64,000 nucleotides of DNA from Cryptomeria japonica (Eukaryota > Streptophyta > Pinopsida > Cupressales > Cupressaceae), in the NCBI RefSeq assembly GCF_030272615.1, contig NC_081408.1, positions 400,361,889 to 400,425,888 on the forward strand, in the 5' to 3' direction. How positions within the stretch are numbered: position 1 is the stretch's first letter; each line of letters opens with the position of its first letter. A program made the translations under genes and the position numbers. Below are positions 24,481-36,600 of this stretch, piece by piece. The notes under the pieces were generated by a model that had not been told where the DNA came from, did not search any database, and saw nothing but the letters and a program-made list of their open reading frames with translations.

Positions 24481-26326
24481 AGTAGAAAGTGCAAATGTGA
24501 AAATTGATGAATTTGCAGAAAGAAATGATGAAGGAAATTCCAAGGAACTAGAAGATTATGATGAATTTGTCTATGTTCAACTGACAAGTCCTACCGAGAA
24601 AATTGTAGAAGGAAATGAAGAGAATATCCAGTTACCGAGTGATGAAGAAGAACATACAGAGCCTACCAAGCCTGTATTAGCCAAATATGTCAGAAGACAT
24701 CATGCACCAAGTCAGATTATAGGAGATAAGGATGATCTAGTGATGACAAGGAACAAACTGAGACAGAACACATGTCTGATATCTGAATTTGAACCGAGAA
24801 TAGTGAAAGAGGCATTTAACAGTGAAGATTGGATAAATGCTATGACAGAAGAGATTGATCAAATCAAGAAGAATGACACATGGACACTGGTCCCAAGACC
24901 GAAGGAAAAAAATGTAATCGGTACAAAATGGATTTTCAGAAACAAGCTGAATGAAAAAGGAGAGGTCATTCGAATTAAAGCAAGACTAGTTTGCAAAGGT
25001 TATGCCCAAGAAGAAGGAATTGATTATGGTGAGACTTTTGAACCTGTAGCAAGACTTGAAGGAGTAAGAACATTGTTGGCATATGCTGCTTACAAGAATT
25101 TCAAGGTATATCAAATGGATGTCAAATCTGCATTTCTGAATGATATATTAGAAGAAGAAGTTTTTATTGAACAACCTGAAGGATTTGCTGAAGACAATAA
25201 TAAAGATCAGGTATGTAAATTGAACAAAGCTTTATATGGTCTGAAACAAGCACCTAGAGCATGGTATGAAAGATTGCCCTCTTATTTAATCAAGATTGGT
25301 TTTATAAGAACAAGTGAAAACAACAATATTTACATGAAGAATGATGAAAATGGAATACTGATCTCAGCCATATTTGTTGATGATATTATATTTTGTGGAA
25401 ATGACTCTCTATGTAAGAACTTTGGAAATGAAATGAGCAAAGAATTTGAGATGTCATTAATCGGCGAGATAAAGTATTTTATAGGTTTACAGATACCGCA
25501 AATGAAAGATGAGATTTTTATTACTCAATCCAAGTACATAAAGGAAATCTTGAAGAAATTTGGAATGGAGGATTCAAAACTAGTAAGTACTCCTATGACT
25601 ACCAACTGTAAACTATCAAAGAATGATGAATCTGCATCTGTTGATGAGACACTTTACCGATCCATGATTGGAAAGTTGCAATATGTTGTTCATAGCAGGC
25701 CAGACATAGCACATGCAGTAGGTATAGTTGCAAGATTCTCTGCAGATCCTAAGGAAACACACATGATAGCAATCAAGAGAATTTTTAGATACTTGAAAGG
25801 CACTGAAGATTATGGCATAGTATATCAGAAAAGAAATGACTTTGATTTAAAAGTTTATACTGATGCTGATTGGGTAGGCAACATTGATGACAGAAAAAGC
25901 ACAAGTGGAGGAGCTTTCTTTTTAGGAGAAAGACTAGTGAGTTGGCTTAGCAAGAAACAAGGATGTGTTTCACAGTCAACAACAGAAGCTGAATACGTTG
26001 CTGCAGCATTGAATTGTACCAACATAGCATGGATCAAACAACTGTTGGAAGGTATAAATGAGAAAGTTACCGAGCCAGTAACTATATTATGTGACAATAC
26101 TAGTGCCATTAACATTTCAAAAAATCCTATTATGCACTCTAAGACAAAGCACATCTCTATCAAATATCATTATCTTAGAGAAGAAGCTCAAGAGAAGAAA
26201 GTGGTGTTGGAGTATGTTAGCACAAAGGAACAAATAGCAGATATCTTCACCAAGCCACTGCCAAGGGACACTTTTGAGTATCTTAGAAGTAAGTTAGGGG
26301 TCCTACCCCTATCTTCTACTCACTGA
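24481..26326 (+). pseudogene. copia-2 reverse transcriptase and RNase H
   Basis: An uninterrupted frame of 609 codons from 24497 to the stop at 26326. Reverse transcriptase shows GTKWIFRNKLNEKGE, RLVCKGYAQEEGIDY, TFEPVARLE, YQMDVKSAFLND, KALYGLKQAPRAWY and the catalytic FVDDIIF (about 25373). RNase H shows YTDADWVGNIDDRKSTSGG, STTEAEYVAA, CDNTSAI and SKTKHISIKYHYLREE. All catalytic residues appear intact, the best-preserved retroelement enzyme here. It is the 3' half of a polyprotein and the ATG at 24497 is probably not a real start. Confidence 0.93.
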
Positions 26327-26712
26327 CCAAGTTCGTTGAAAGCATCAATTCAATGACTCTACAGAATATCTTTTAGGAGTTGATGCTGATTTACACACTT
26401 TAGGATGTTTTCTAAAGGTGTGCAGGAAACAATACAGGAAACAATACAGGGAACAGGAATTGAAGACAAAATGCTCTGACCGAGACTAAGTTGACACATA
26501 ACAACAGGAAATCACTTCATACAGGAAGAAATTATGTTTTAGTTCTTTACTTTTTGGCATTGTTGTCAAAGGGGGAGAAGACAGAAGAGAAGTGGAGAAT
26601 ACTAATGTATGGGGGAGAATTATGATGATAGGGGGAGAGCATTTCAGCATTTCAGAATCTCACAGCAATCTGAATCAATTAGGTCAAATCAATTGCTTTT
26701 GCCATCAATGCC

Positions 26713-26724
26713 AAAGGGGGAGAT
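26713..26724 (+). other. Polypurine tract of copia-2
   Basis: AAAGGGGGAGAT immediately before the 3' LTR. A degenerate copy, AAGGGGAGAT, lies about 36 bases inside each LTR and precedes a second LTR-like start. Confidence 0.92.
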
Positions 26725-28256
26725 TGTTGGCATTTGGCATTATAATAGACAAGGGGAGATTGTTGGCATTTCAATAAGGATATTGAGAAGGTTGTTGATG
26801 ATTATGGATAAAACTGATTAACGATGTTTACTGTCTTAATATTATTATTTTGTCATTGATGTCAAGAAATTGATTTTCTAATTCAGTATGATGTTGCCAT
26901 ATCCTGAGAAGTATGATTTGATGAGTATAAAGATGTCAGTAAAAGACACAGAAAGAATATGATGGATAAGGGGAGAAATAAGTTATTCAATGGGCAACTA
27001 TTACCGAGTTAGACAATGATGAGATCATGATTATTAGATTGTTTTGATATCCTACATATGTTATTGATTGAAAGGTTAATACTATACTATGTTACCGAGC
27101 AAAGAACCTAGTCAGTAAACCCTAAGGAACCTAGTCGATAAACCCTAAGGTTATCGCTATCGGTTAATGAAGGCAGAATGTCTACCGAGTGAAGTTTAGT
27201 ATTTACCGAGTTGCAACCGAGTAATAATAGAATACATTAAATGATTACATGCATTATTTAATGAAGGAAGCTGATGAGCTAGCTATGATTAAATGATTGG
27301 TATGCCGTGAATGAAGTTTGTTAAAGAATCTATGGCAAATGAAAATCTATAGGAAGATCTACAACTCAAATTGAACCGCAATACCCTAGCACAAGTTCCA
27401 AGAAATGTATGCAAGTTCCAAGCCAGGGTAAAACATTTTCAGATTGAAGGATACATTGAACGTGGACAAAGTTTGAAGATCTGATGGCTATGATTGATCA
27501 TGGGAAATGTGATCAAGGAGATTAAGCAGTTGGTGAATTGTTTATAAATAGGGAACTGTTGATAAACAATGTATGCGGGAAAGTGTATGCACAGGGATGC
27601 TACATAGTGATTACCGAGCACAGAAGCTTGAAGACCTATTTTGAATAACAGAGTATATAGCCCAACACATGGACAAGATTAGTTCTATGTCTATATCATA
27701 TTGAGCAAATAAGAATCTGCTTTAGCATTTTAGATGTGAAGTTGCAGATAGATTTTTATTACTATTATTTTGTGAAGTGACAGAAAATCTCTTAACCGAG
27801 TGGACTTAACAGTCTTATTTGTAAAACCCTCTAGCAAGGTGACATTCTGATTGAGTGTTTGAAACCCTTTAACAAGGTCACTTCTAACAAGGTGAAGATC
27901 CTAACAGATCTGAGAGAAATCCCTTAACCGGGTCACATCTAGCAATGTGTTTGTAATCTTTAACAGGATTTGCTTTTAACTGAGCATACTCTAGAAGAGT
28001 ATATTTCTTAGTGGGTTCAAAATACCACAGTGGTTTTTCCCTATTTGGGTTTCCACGTTAAATCTAGTGTTATGAGTGTTATGATGTTTATATGCTTCTG
28101 AGTTTGCATGTTTAGCAGTTTTGGTTATATTACTGAAGTATATGTTACCGAGGTTGAATCTGATGTTTTTATGGAAGATTAAGTTTGTATGATTCACCCC
28201 CACTCTCATCTTATTAGCTTGGCATCTGTACTTATCTTTAAGTATCAAAACTATCA
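26725..28256 (+). repeat. copia-2 3' LTR (1,532 bp)
   Basis: Starts TGTTGGCATTTGGC, ends AAAACTATCA, followed by target-site copy GAATT (28257-28261). It carries the same internal duplication of its first bases as the 5' LTR (second start at about 26761). Confidence 0.95.
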
Positions 28257-28261
28257 GAATT

Positions 28262-29134
28262 ACTATCTTTGATGAGTCCTTTTTGAAGTTCATCGGTGTT
28301 TCCTTTCTTTGATGGCCCTTCTATATCGATGAGACATCATTGGGTCTCATGTCGAAGAAACCTTGGGCTTCAGTAACTTCCTTTATCCTTCCATCGAAAC
28401 ACTTTTTCTATCGACATTACTACAATCCTTCGATGAATGGGTCTATTGTTTCATCGAGGCCATCTTTCTTTTGATGATTTGCTTCCACTATCATCTTTCA
28501 TCGATGAGCTCATTAGTAATCTTCCTTGATAAAGTTGCATCGGTAAAACCACACATATCGATAACATGCCTTTTAGCCTCCTCAAAACTCATATTCTTAT
28601 CGATATCTTTTATCGATGTAGCTTCCTTCTATTTGATCTATATCATTCTTTCGATAAGAATGCTTCTTTCGGTAAGTTTCCTTCATGTTGCACTGATGGT
28701 ATTATTTCCTCAGAAGCCTTTTCCCATTGATGAAAACCGTCTCTGCTTTCTTCGATATCCGCTTTTGGTGGCATCATTTCTTTCGATGAGTCCCTTTTAG
28801 AGTTCATCGGTGTTCCCTTTCCTTTGATACCCTTTTTATATCGATGAGACATCACTGGGTCTCATCGATACTATTTGAATTTTAGATATTTCGACAGAAT
28901 GCTATTAGACTTGTTCGATAACTTATGGGTTATTACGGTATCATGAAAATGATGGTTTCTTCCAAAGATATTTTACTTAATTCAGATTTGATGCTCAATA
29001 GTGTCTCTAACTGGGGATGGGGGTATGCTACGGGTACCTTCAAGAATCTAGACTCTTTGATTTATATAAGGGAAAGGAGATTTGAAGAAAATGTGGCTTT
29101 TTTACAATGGCAGTGAGACCTAAACTATTGTACA
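28262..29134 (-). repeat. gypsy-1 3' LTR, right piece
   Basis: Continues the left piece after copia-2 and matches 36143-36938 of the right LTR. It lacks a 33-base segment present at about 36873-36905, where AAGA repeats flank the missing part. It extends about 120 bp further than the right LTR, ending ATTGTACA just before the polypurine tract. Confidence 0.85.
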
Positions 29135-29140
29135 TGAGGA

Positions 29141-29160
29141 TGTTTCCCCCTTTTCCCTTT
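29141..29160 (-). other. Polypurine tract of gypsy-1
   Basis: The minus strand reads AAAGGGAAAAGGGGGAAACA between the integrase stop and the 3' LTR. Confidence 0.8.
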
Positions 29161-30086
29161 AGGAAAAGAAAAATTTTAAGAATGTTCCATGCACTGGCAG
29201 TTCTTGGACTTCTCCTGTAACATTTTGGAGAAAATAGGAATCCTCTCCTACTCTTTCCATAATCTTATGAGGTCCAAGCCATAAAGCTTCAAACTTACCA
29301 TGTTTACCTTTATCTTGACTCCTAGCATTCCACATCAAAACCAAATCACCAATTTGAAATTTCCTATCTGTTGTTCGTTTGTCATACAACCTTTTCATCT
29401 GATTCTGGATTTTAATGTTTTTTTCCTGAGCTTCTGCCCTGACTTCATCGAGCTCTATCAACTGCATCAGTCTTTCTTGTAAAGGGTCATCAATCTCTAT
29501 CCCTCGTTGTGTTATGAATTTATATACTGGTAAGAGGTTATCCAAAGGGAGTCTAGCCCTTTTACCATAGACCAGTTCATATGGAGATTTCCCTGTAGAT
29601 TTTTTTAATGTCACTCTATCTGCCCATAATGCTAAATTCAATTTTGAATCCCATGCCTTCTTATTTTCTCCTAACATCTTTTTGATGATTTTTAGGATGT
29701 TTTTGTTACTTGAATCAGCCCGCCCATTACCTTGAGGGTGATATGGGGATGAATGAGATATTATAATTCCATAATCCCTGCATAAAGCATTGTATTCTTC
29801 AAACCTAAAGGCCATGATGTTATCAGAGATGATCCTTGTATTTCATTTCGCCCAAAAATTTCTGACAGGTCTCACACTTCCTAACATAAGCATAGGAATC
29901 ATTGAAGACTTGTGGCCAAAAATAGTAAGCTCTCAATATCTTGTGTGCAGTAGTTTTGGCTGAGAAATGACCACCGCAAACCCCTTCATGCATCTCTTGT
30001 AGGATTTTCTCTGCTTGATGTTCATCTAGGCATAACAATAATATCCCATCCCTATTCTTCCAATACAAGTCTCCATTGATGATCAC
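29159..30086 (-). pseudogene. gypsy-1 integrase with internal deletion
   Basis: 30086-29823 encodes the zinc-binding N-terminus (HEGVCGGHFSAKTTAHK, CETCQKFL), stopping at KYKDH. 29815-29159 (218 residues) resumes at FRFEEYNALCRDYGI and continues with SSPYHPQGNGRAD (catalytic glutamate normally follows this loop), the linker and a GPY/F-type C-terminus (WLGPHKIMERVGEDSYFLQ). The segment that should hold the first catalytic aspartate (GIDFIGE in gypsy-2) is absent: about 90 codons were lost between 29823 and 29860. It cannot encode an active integrase. Confidence 0.85.
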
Positions 30087-31770
30087 ATATCTTGCAGATT
30101 TAATTTCAGTGTTCTCTTTTGATTATCAGTCATATCATCTAGACATTTTATGTGTTTGAGATAGTACATGATGTCTATATACCAGGATGTATTTTCAATA
30201 CTGAAGTTGGCTTCATCCATGCCAACCTCATTTACCTGAAATTCTTCAACCTCTGCTCTTGCCATAAGTTTAGCTAGTCCCTGGCATTTGATAACTTGGG
30301 AAATTTTGAGCTCAATATTGAATTCTTGAATCTGATTGATCCATTTGCACCTTTTCCTAGTGACCTCAATCTGCTTGAATATGTCTTTTACCCTTGCATT
30401 GGGAACATGTGCTATGACTTCTGCACCTACCAAATATGGTCTGAATTGTTTTACTTCTTTTACCAGGGCATAAGCTTTCTTTTCATTTAGGTCATATTTA
30501 ATTTCAAATGAATTCAGTGACTTACTGAAATATGCAATAGGTTGTTCATAATTATCCTAGTTCTTTTGTAGCAAGACTGCCGCTACTGTATGGCATGATG
30601 CAAATAAAAAAACCAAGAAGGGTTTATCAAAATTTGGGGATATCAATCCTAGTGCCTCAGATATTGCCCTCTTTATGTTTATAAATGCATCCAGTGCCTC
30701 TGCATCCCAGTCAATTCTAGCTTCCTTTTTCAACATCCTCACTATAGGTGTTATGATATTTGCAAAATTAAGGATGAACCTCCTGACAAAATTGATTTGT
30801 CCCAAAAATGATTGAATAGCTTTGACTGTCTTTGGGATAGGCACTCCATTTATTGCAGCTACTCTTTCGGGGTCAATTTTCACCCCTTCCTTGGATACTA
30901 TGTGTCCCAGGAGCTTCCCTTCTTTAACTGTGAAGTTAAATTTCGGATTGAGGGAAATTCCATATTCCAAGGCTTTCTTGAATATCTTCTCAAGCTGACC
31001 GCAATGGTCTTCAGCCCTTTTTGAATAGGTTGTTAAATCATCTTGATACACTACCATTATTACATCAATCAATTCTGCAAATTCTACATCCATTATCCTC
31101 TGAAATGTTGCTCCTGCATTTGTTAATCCAATGGCATTCTTGCATACACATATGTGCCCCATGGTGTTGTGAAAGCTATCTTATATTGTTCAGCTTCTTT
31201 AACTTTCACCTGATTATACCCCGAGAATCCATCCATCATGGACAATAAATCACATCCAGTTACTTTCTACAACATATTATCCATGTTTGGCAAAGGATAA
31301 TTATCTTTTAATGATGATATGTTCAGATTTCTGAAGTCCACACTAAGTCTTATGTCCCCATTTTTCTTTCTGACAAGCACCAGGTTTGAAACCCAGGTAG
31401 AATATCTACAAGGTTTGATTATCCCTGCATCTTTCATCTTTATTATTTCCTCTTTCATTTTAGGTAGTAAAGTCAGATTTATAGGTCTTTGTTTTTGTCT
31501 GAATGGTTTAGCATCAGGTTTGAGAGGTATCTCATGTTTAAAAAGATCTTCATTGTATGCTTTGAGGTCATCATAAGACCATGCAAATACATGCTTATAC
31601 TTTCTGAGTAACCTTACTAACTACTACTTCATTTCAGTGGTCAATTTATTACCAATAAAAACATGCCTTGGTGATTCTTTGCTTCCCAAATCAATTTGCT
31701 CAACATCAGTCTCTTTGACTAAGGCTCCTTTGATCTCGACTTTGTCCTATATGTTGAAAGCTCTTTCTAA
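30087..31770 (-). pseudogene. gypsy-1 reverse transcriptase and RNase H
   Basis: Reverse transcriptase begins about 31500 (KPFRQK-type lead-in), with IIKPCRYSTWVSNLVLVRKK, DIRLSVDFRNLN, a stop after NMDNML (31267), MMDGFSGYNQ, ATFQRIMD and the catalytic VVYQDDLTTYS (about 31055). The connection and RNase H follow (FLGQINFVRRFI, then LVFLFASCHTVAAVLLQKN), and continue to 30100 (GLAKLMARAE, WINQIQEFNIEL). Several stops and at least one frameshift are present. Ordering is Ty3/gypsy-type. Confidence 0.85.
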
Positions 31771-32083
31771 TGCGACTAATCCTCTAGGTATCTTATTAGA
31801 TTTTAACTGTATGATTTATTGTCCAAACAAAGTCTCCTTCCCATTTTTCATCTCTACAAAGTTATTAAAATTGAGAGCTTGTGCTTGGTAGTGATCCACA
31901 CAGTGCAAAAACTTTAACAAATCATTGTCATCATGAAAAACTTGCCAGTTGTACAAATTATACGGAACAGAAGGCCTGACTTTTATTTCCATTTCTGAGA
32001 CTCCATTCAGTGTTATATCATTCTCCTTTATGTAGATTATGTCAAAACTACATGTAGTAGGCCCAAGCCCCAAAAACTAAACA
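31771..32083 (-). pseudogene. gypsy-1 pre-RT linker
   Basis: The 85-residue frame 32073-31816 (ITLNGVSEMEIKVRPSVPYN, WQVFHDDNDLLKFLHCV) matches the segment of gypsy-2 at 53535-53326, which follows the extra RNase H. In gypsy-1 nothing like a protease or extra RNase H precedes it. Confidence 0.7.
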
Positions 32084-33082
32084 CTAATTATTTCCTCTAT
32101 CAAACATCTGATTCTCATAATGAAGTATTATAAAAACTTTGAAATTATTGATATCACCTGATTGGCAATTCCTGTCATAAGATGCATCATCCATCCTTAT
32201 TTTATAGGGATTCTTTATTTCACCCAGATTACCATTATCCCCTATTCCATAGGAAATGGTATTTATACTTTTACAAAAGTTTGCTTCTTGTGGCATCCGC
32301 ATATTCTTCATCTCTATTTTATTGGAATGTTGTATATTATCTAACTGGTACTTCTTTACACTTTTTATTTTATCTCTATGTGATGTACCTTCCTTTTGTA
32401 ACTCTCTTCTTTTTGTGGTCCTTTTATCATGTGACTTAGTCATATTATTACCCATGTTGTCTTCACACATGTTTGTATTGTCCATACTGTCTGAAATTTT
32501 TTCTTCTTCATCATATAAAGGATTTAAGAATACATGAAAATCCTTTTCACACATACCATGGCAATAGGGAATATGATTTTCCTCTATCACTTCATCACAT
32601 AAGGGGTTTGAAAATATTTGAAAGCCATTTTCAAATTCGCATACCTCTTTATCAATTGTATCATCAAGGTACTCAGGTATGGATTCACTTTCCTCATGAC
32701 TGGTACAATATTCTTCATCAATGTTAGCAACAATTTCTTCAGGTTCTGACTTGTACTCACAAACATCATCAATTTCTTCTTCATCAGATGGGACTTTCAA
32801 AGAGATAACTGATTCTTCTATATATTCATCTTCATTTGCATCTCTTATGTTGATGTTACTCGTCTCATGCAAATCATGTAGTTTTTTACTCAACTCTTCA
32901 AAAACTAAACATGCTGATTCCAAACTGTCAGGCCCACATTCTCTCATGATCAACTCCTCCAATATAGCTGCATTAAGTTGTATATTATCAGGCATTTGAA
33001 AACAAGTCACCATTATTCTTCCAATCATTTTTCCTGTAGATTCACCTTCCTTTCTTCTTATGTTGAGAGTGCATTGCCACAA
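32084..33082 (-). CDS. gypsy-1 acidic region after gag (332-residue open frame)
   Basis: A single uninterrupted frame. Residues 1-75 look like the end of gag (RRKEGESTGKMIGRIMV, then Glu/Leu-rich helices). The rest is acidic and low-complexity, with two related blocks built around F.NPL.DE (QIFSNPLCDE and VFLNPLYDEE), then a basic stretch near residues 220-260. No zinc knuckle and no D-S/T-G protease motif are seen. Part of a decayed polyprotein rather than a host gene. Confidence 0.6.
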   Translation of the reverse strand: MWQCTLNIRRKEGESTGKMIGRIMVTCFQMPDNIQLNAAILEELIMRECGPDSLESACLVFEELSKKLHDLHETSNINIRDANEDEYIEESVISLKVPSDEEEIDDVCEYKSEPEEIVANIDEEYCTSHEESESIPEYLDDTIDKEVCEFENGFQIFSNPLCDEVIEENHIPYCHGMCEKDFHVFLNPLYDEEEKISDSMDNTNMCEDNMGNNMTKSHDKRTTKRRELQKEGTSHRDKIKSVKKYQLDNIQHSNKIEMKNMRMPQEANFCKSINTISYGIGDNGNLGEIKNPYKIRMDDASYDRNCQSGDINNFKVFIILHYENQMFDRGNN

Positions 33083-33099
33083 TCACAGTCTGATTGAAT

Positions 33100-33546
33100 C
33101 TAATTTTGGTATGGAGAACCAATTGAAGGGCTAGTGTTTGAAGTGTTGTCCTCGATTACACCATAGAATTCTTTCATGAACCACCACTCAAGTTTTTCCC
33201 ATGATGAGATAATTTGTGGGGGTAACAAACTAAATGACTTCTCTGCAACATCCTCCAATGTTAGCACAAACCATTTCATGTTCATTTCTTCTGAATAGAT
33301 TTTGAAGGTCTCAATAAACCAATAAAATGATTTTAGATGCCCAATTGGTGATTCCCTTTCATATCCATGGAACCTCAACATATAGATCTTCAACTCATAG
33401 GGAAATGCATATGGATACTCAGGGATGTTACCGAAATCCAATGGCTTAAATCTTCTTGGAATATTCATGTCTCTTTGTGGCTGTGGTTGCCACTGTGCAT
33501 ATTTTTCTGAAGATGCTTCTCCATAAAAATATGGATATTGAAACAT
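33100..33546 (-). CDS. gypsy-1 gag core (148-residue open frame)
   Basis: Gag-type sequence: IPRRFKPLDFGNIPEYPYAF, LKSFYWFIETFKIYSEEM, a KWFVLTLEDVAEKSF segment, and WEKLEWWFMKEFYG, the pattern of the plant retrotransposon gag domain that forms the particle shell. It starts at the first Met after the primer-binding site and stops at about 33100, where the acidic frame takes over after a shift. Confidence 0.75.
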   Translation of the reverse strand: MFQYPYFYGEASSEKYAQWQPQPQRDMNIPRRFKPLDFGNIPEYPYAFPYELKIYMLRFHGYERESPIGHLKSFYWFIETFKIYSEEMNMKWFVLTLEDVAEKSFSLLPPQIISSWEKLEWWFMKEFYGVIEDNTSNTSPSIGSPYQN

Positions 33547-33670
33547 ACTGAATACTACTGATCTTTTTCATTTAGTTTTCCTTTTTACAGAGTCGCCACA
33601 TCTTTCATAGAGGACATAAGTTATTTCTTTCTTCTAAGTTCTCTCCCACAACAGAGTCTTAATGATTCTT

Positions 33671-33690
33671 CCCCAATAGAGTTGCCAATC
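33671..33690 (-). other. Primer-binding site of gypsy-1
   Basis: The minus strand reads GATTGGCAACTCTATTGGGG directly next to the LTR end ACCCAACA. The TGGCAACTCTGTTGGGG type is familiar from plant gypsy elements. Confidence 0.75.
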
Positions 33691-36600
33691 TGTTGGGTCT
33701 CAAATCAATAGATTGGATAGGTTCTAAGGAAAAGCCAATTCCTATGCTCAAACCTTCCAATTGACTTGGACAACTTATAGAGTGAACCTATTTGGTTACT
33801 AACTCTCTCACTTTAGGCTCTACAGAACCTAGGCGGGTATACCTACTCACTAGTTGTTTTAAATGACTAATAATTTTTATACCAGATTAAGTATCTTGAT
33901 CTGATTTCCTCCTATCTCAAAATGGCATAAATTCCTAGGATGGAGATATAGCAGATGAGTTTAAGATTGTTGTTGTAGAAGCTATTCGATCTTTATGCTT
34001 GAAATTTATATGTATACACTATTTCTAGTCTACTCTATATTTCTTACTCAGCTTCTCCTATTACTTTTAAAGTGAAAATGTGAATTGATGAGTTGTATTT
34101 TATAGATGACTAGTGCCTTTCTTTGCTGTTTGGGATACAGAGTCTTTATATCTCTTTAGGACTTATTGTGTAAACTTATGAGACAGTTTTTAAACTCACC
34201 CCCTCTCGACGAGTTTGTCAGTTACTGTTTCTTATGAGCTCTACTTCAATGTCTATATTATAAATTGCCTGAATGAATTTAACTCTAACCTTAAGAGACC
34301 ATCCAAGGAAGAAATACAAGGAACAATTACAATTCGCAAGTAAATCTTTTTGATCCAAATCTACAATATGAAACATAGAATTTTACTGGAAGAACACAAA
34401 TAACGTTATCTCCTTTAGATAATATCATAAGCAATTGCCTACAGAAAAATGCAGTAATCCACAACACATGCAAAGGAAAAACAACTGATTATATTATATA
34501 TATTTGCCAAAATAGTACAGTGGTAAGCCTGAGGATATAATCTACTGGGTGAACTCACAAAGCTGGTTCCCACTTTTTGGTACATCCTGATTTTTGCTGA
34601 AATCATACATTTTTTGGAAAATATAATTATTTAAGCTTTAAGAGGTCCCATTTGAAGTAATTAATAGAAGAGAGTTAGATCAAAGGCTCTTAGATCAAAA
34701 TTTCTTGGATAGAACCTCTCTACTTCTAAATCATACTTGCAATGGAGTCTCCTTTGCATCCATCAAATGCTGATAAAAAACCAATTTTACATTAGCTTTT
34801 GAGGGGTCAAACGAATTCATTTAGAAGTTTTGTTTTCTTAAGGATTTAGTCCTTATTATAAGCTTTCCAAATAGTATAATTTTTAATATATTTAAGTTTA
34901 TTAATATATTTTTATTTTATTTTTTATGAATGTAGGTTTTTCACTGAACATGAACTTCTTTGTTCAATGCATTGGGAAAAATAGCAAACTAATTCAAAAA
35001 AATTCTGAAAAATATCTATGCCCTAGGTATTGTTGTCTTCTTTCTAACAAAAAAAATAAAACTTAATTTTGATATATATAGAGCAAGTTATGTGTTCAAA
35101 CGTACACCTATATCTAAATTATAACTAGTCAGACTTCAAAACTTAATAAAATAAAAAATATTCAACATATCACTATCAAACCAACTGCATGCCCTGGGTA
35201 TTGATGTTACAAACCAAAATTTAAAAGAGATAAGTTTTTATCATTTATAGAAAAAAATTTATACATTTCGGGATGCACATCACTCTTAAAAAATGTTGTT
35301 TCGTGTAAAAAACTACTTTTGAGGGAGATGGAAAAATCAATAAAATTTTATTCAAAAAAATTTGAAAAAAATATATTTAGAATCTACAAAAAGGATGTTA
35401 CAAATCACTAGTTTACATCATCTTCAAATTCTTAACGATTTAAAATATATAGGTGTCGGAAAGTGAAGGTTTTTTGCAAAATGTTCATCTAAGTGTCAAA
35501 GTTGGTCAAAAAGTGGGAACTAGTATTGTGAGTTCACCCTACTCCTTTCTCTAATTCCTCTTCATATTACAAAGGCTCCCTCCTTTATATGAGAGTATAC
35601 ATTATCACCAAGCGTTGTGGCTTTTCAACATATAACCGTTAACTAACACTTTTGTTTCGAATATCACTTCGATCAAGTATTTCCTTCATTCATCGAAATA
35701 CTGCATTCGGTCACAATGGCTATCTCCTCACCAATACCTATCTGATATCCATCGGGTTTTTATGTCGAAGAAACCTTGGGCTTCGGTGACCTCCTTTATT
35801 TTTCCACCGGAATACCTCTTCCATTGATATCACTATGCCCTGTCGATGAATGGATCTATTCTCTCACCAAAGCCTTTCTTTATCGTCTCTTGTCATCTTC
35901 CACCAATAAAGTTGTATCAGCGAAACAACGCATATCGGAGACATGCCTTTTATCGTCCTCGAAACCTATTTCCTCATCGATATCTTTTATTGATGTAACT
36001 TCTTTTTGTCTGATCGAGCTTATTCTTTTGATGAGAAGGTTTCTTTTGATGAGTCCCTTTGCACCGATGGTATTATCTCCTCAAAGACCTTTTCCCGTCA
36101 ATGAAAACTATCTCCACTTTCCTCGATATCTTTTGTCGATGGAATTACTGTCTTCGATGAGTCCTTTCTGAAGTTCATCGGTGTTTCCTTTCTTCGATGG
36201 CCCTTCTATATCGATGAGACATCGTTGGGTCTCATGTTGAAGAAACCTTGGGCTTCAGTAACTTCCTTTATCCTTCCATCGAAACACTTTTTCTATCGAC
36301 ATCACCACACTCCTTCGATGAATGGGTCTATTGTTTCATCGAGGCCATCTTTCTTTTGATGATTTGCTTCCACTATCATCTTTCATCGATGAGCTCATTA
36401 GTAATCTTCTGCGATAAAGTTGCATCGGTAAAACCACACATATCAGTAACATGCCTTTTAGCCTCCTCGAAACTCATATTCTTATCGATATCTTTTATCG
36501 ATGTAGCTTCCTTATGTTTGATCGATATCATTCTTTCGATAAGAATGCTTCTTTCGGTAAGTTTCCTTCATGTTGCACTGATGGTATTATTTCCTCGGAA

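Larger units (their letters stand above)
20579..28256 (+). mobile_element. Ty1/copia LTR retrotransposon copia-2, complete but defective
   Basis: A full-length 7.7-kb element with both LTRs (20579-22108, 26725-28256), primer-binding site, gag-pol, polypurine tract and a perfect five-base target-site duplication GAATT. It is inserted in the left LTR of gypsy-1, whose other LTR gives the empty site. The LTRs are about 97 percent alike in the 180-base stretch I compared (five differences), so it is younger than gypsy-1. The polyprotein has four visible stops and one frameshift. Confidence 0.96.
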
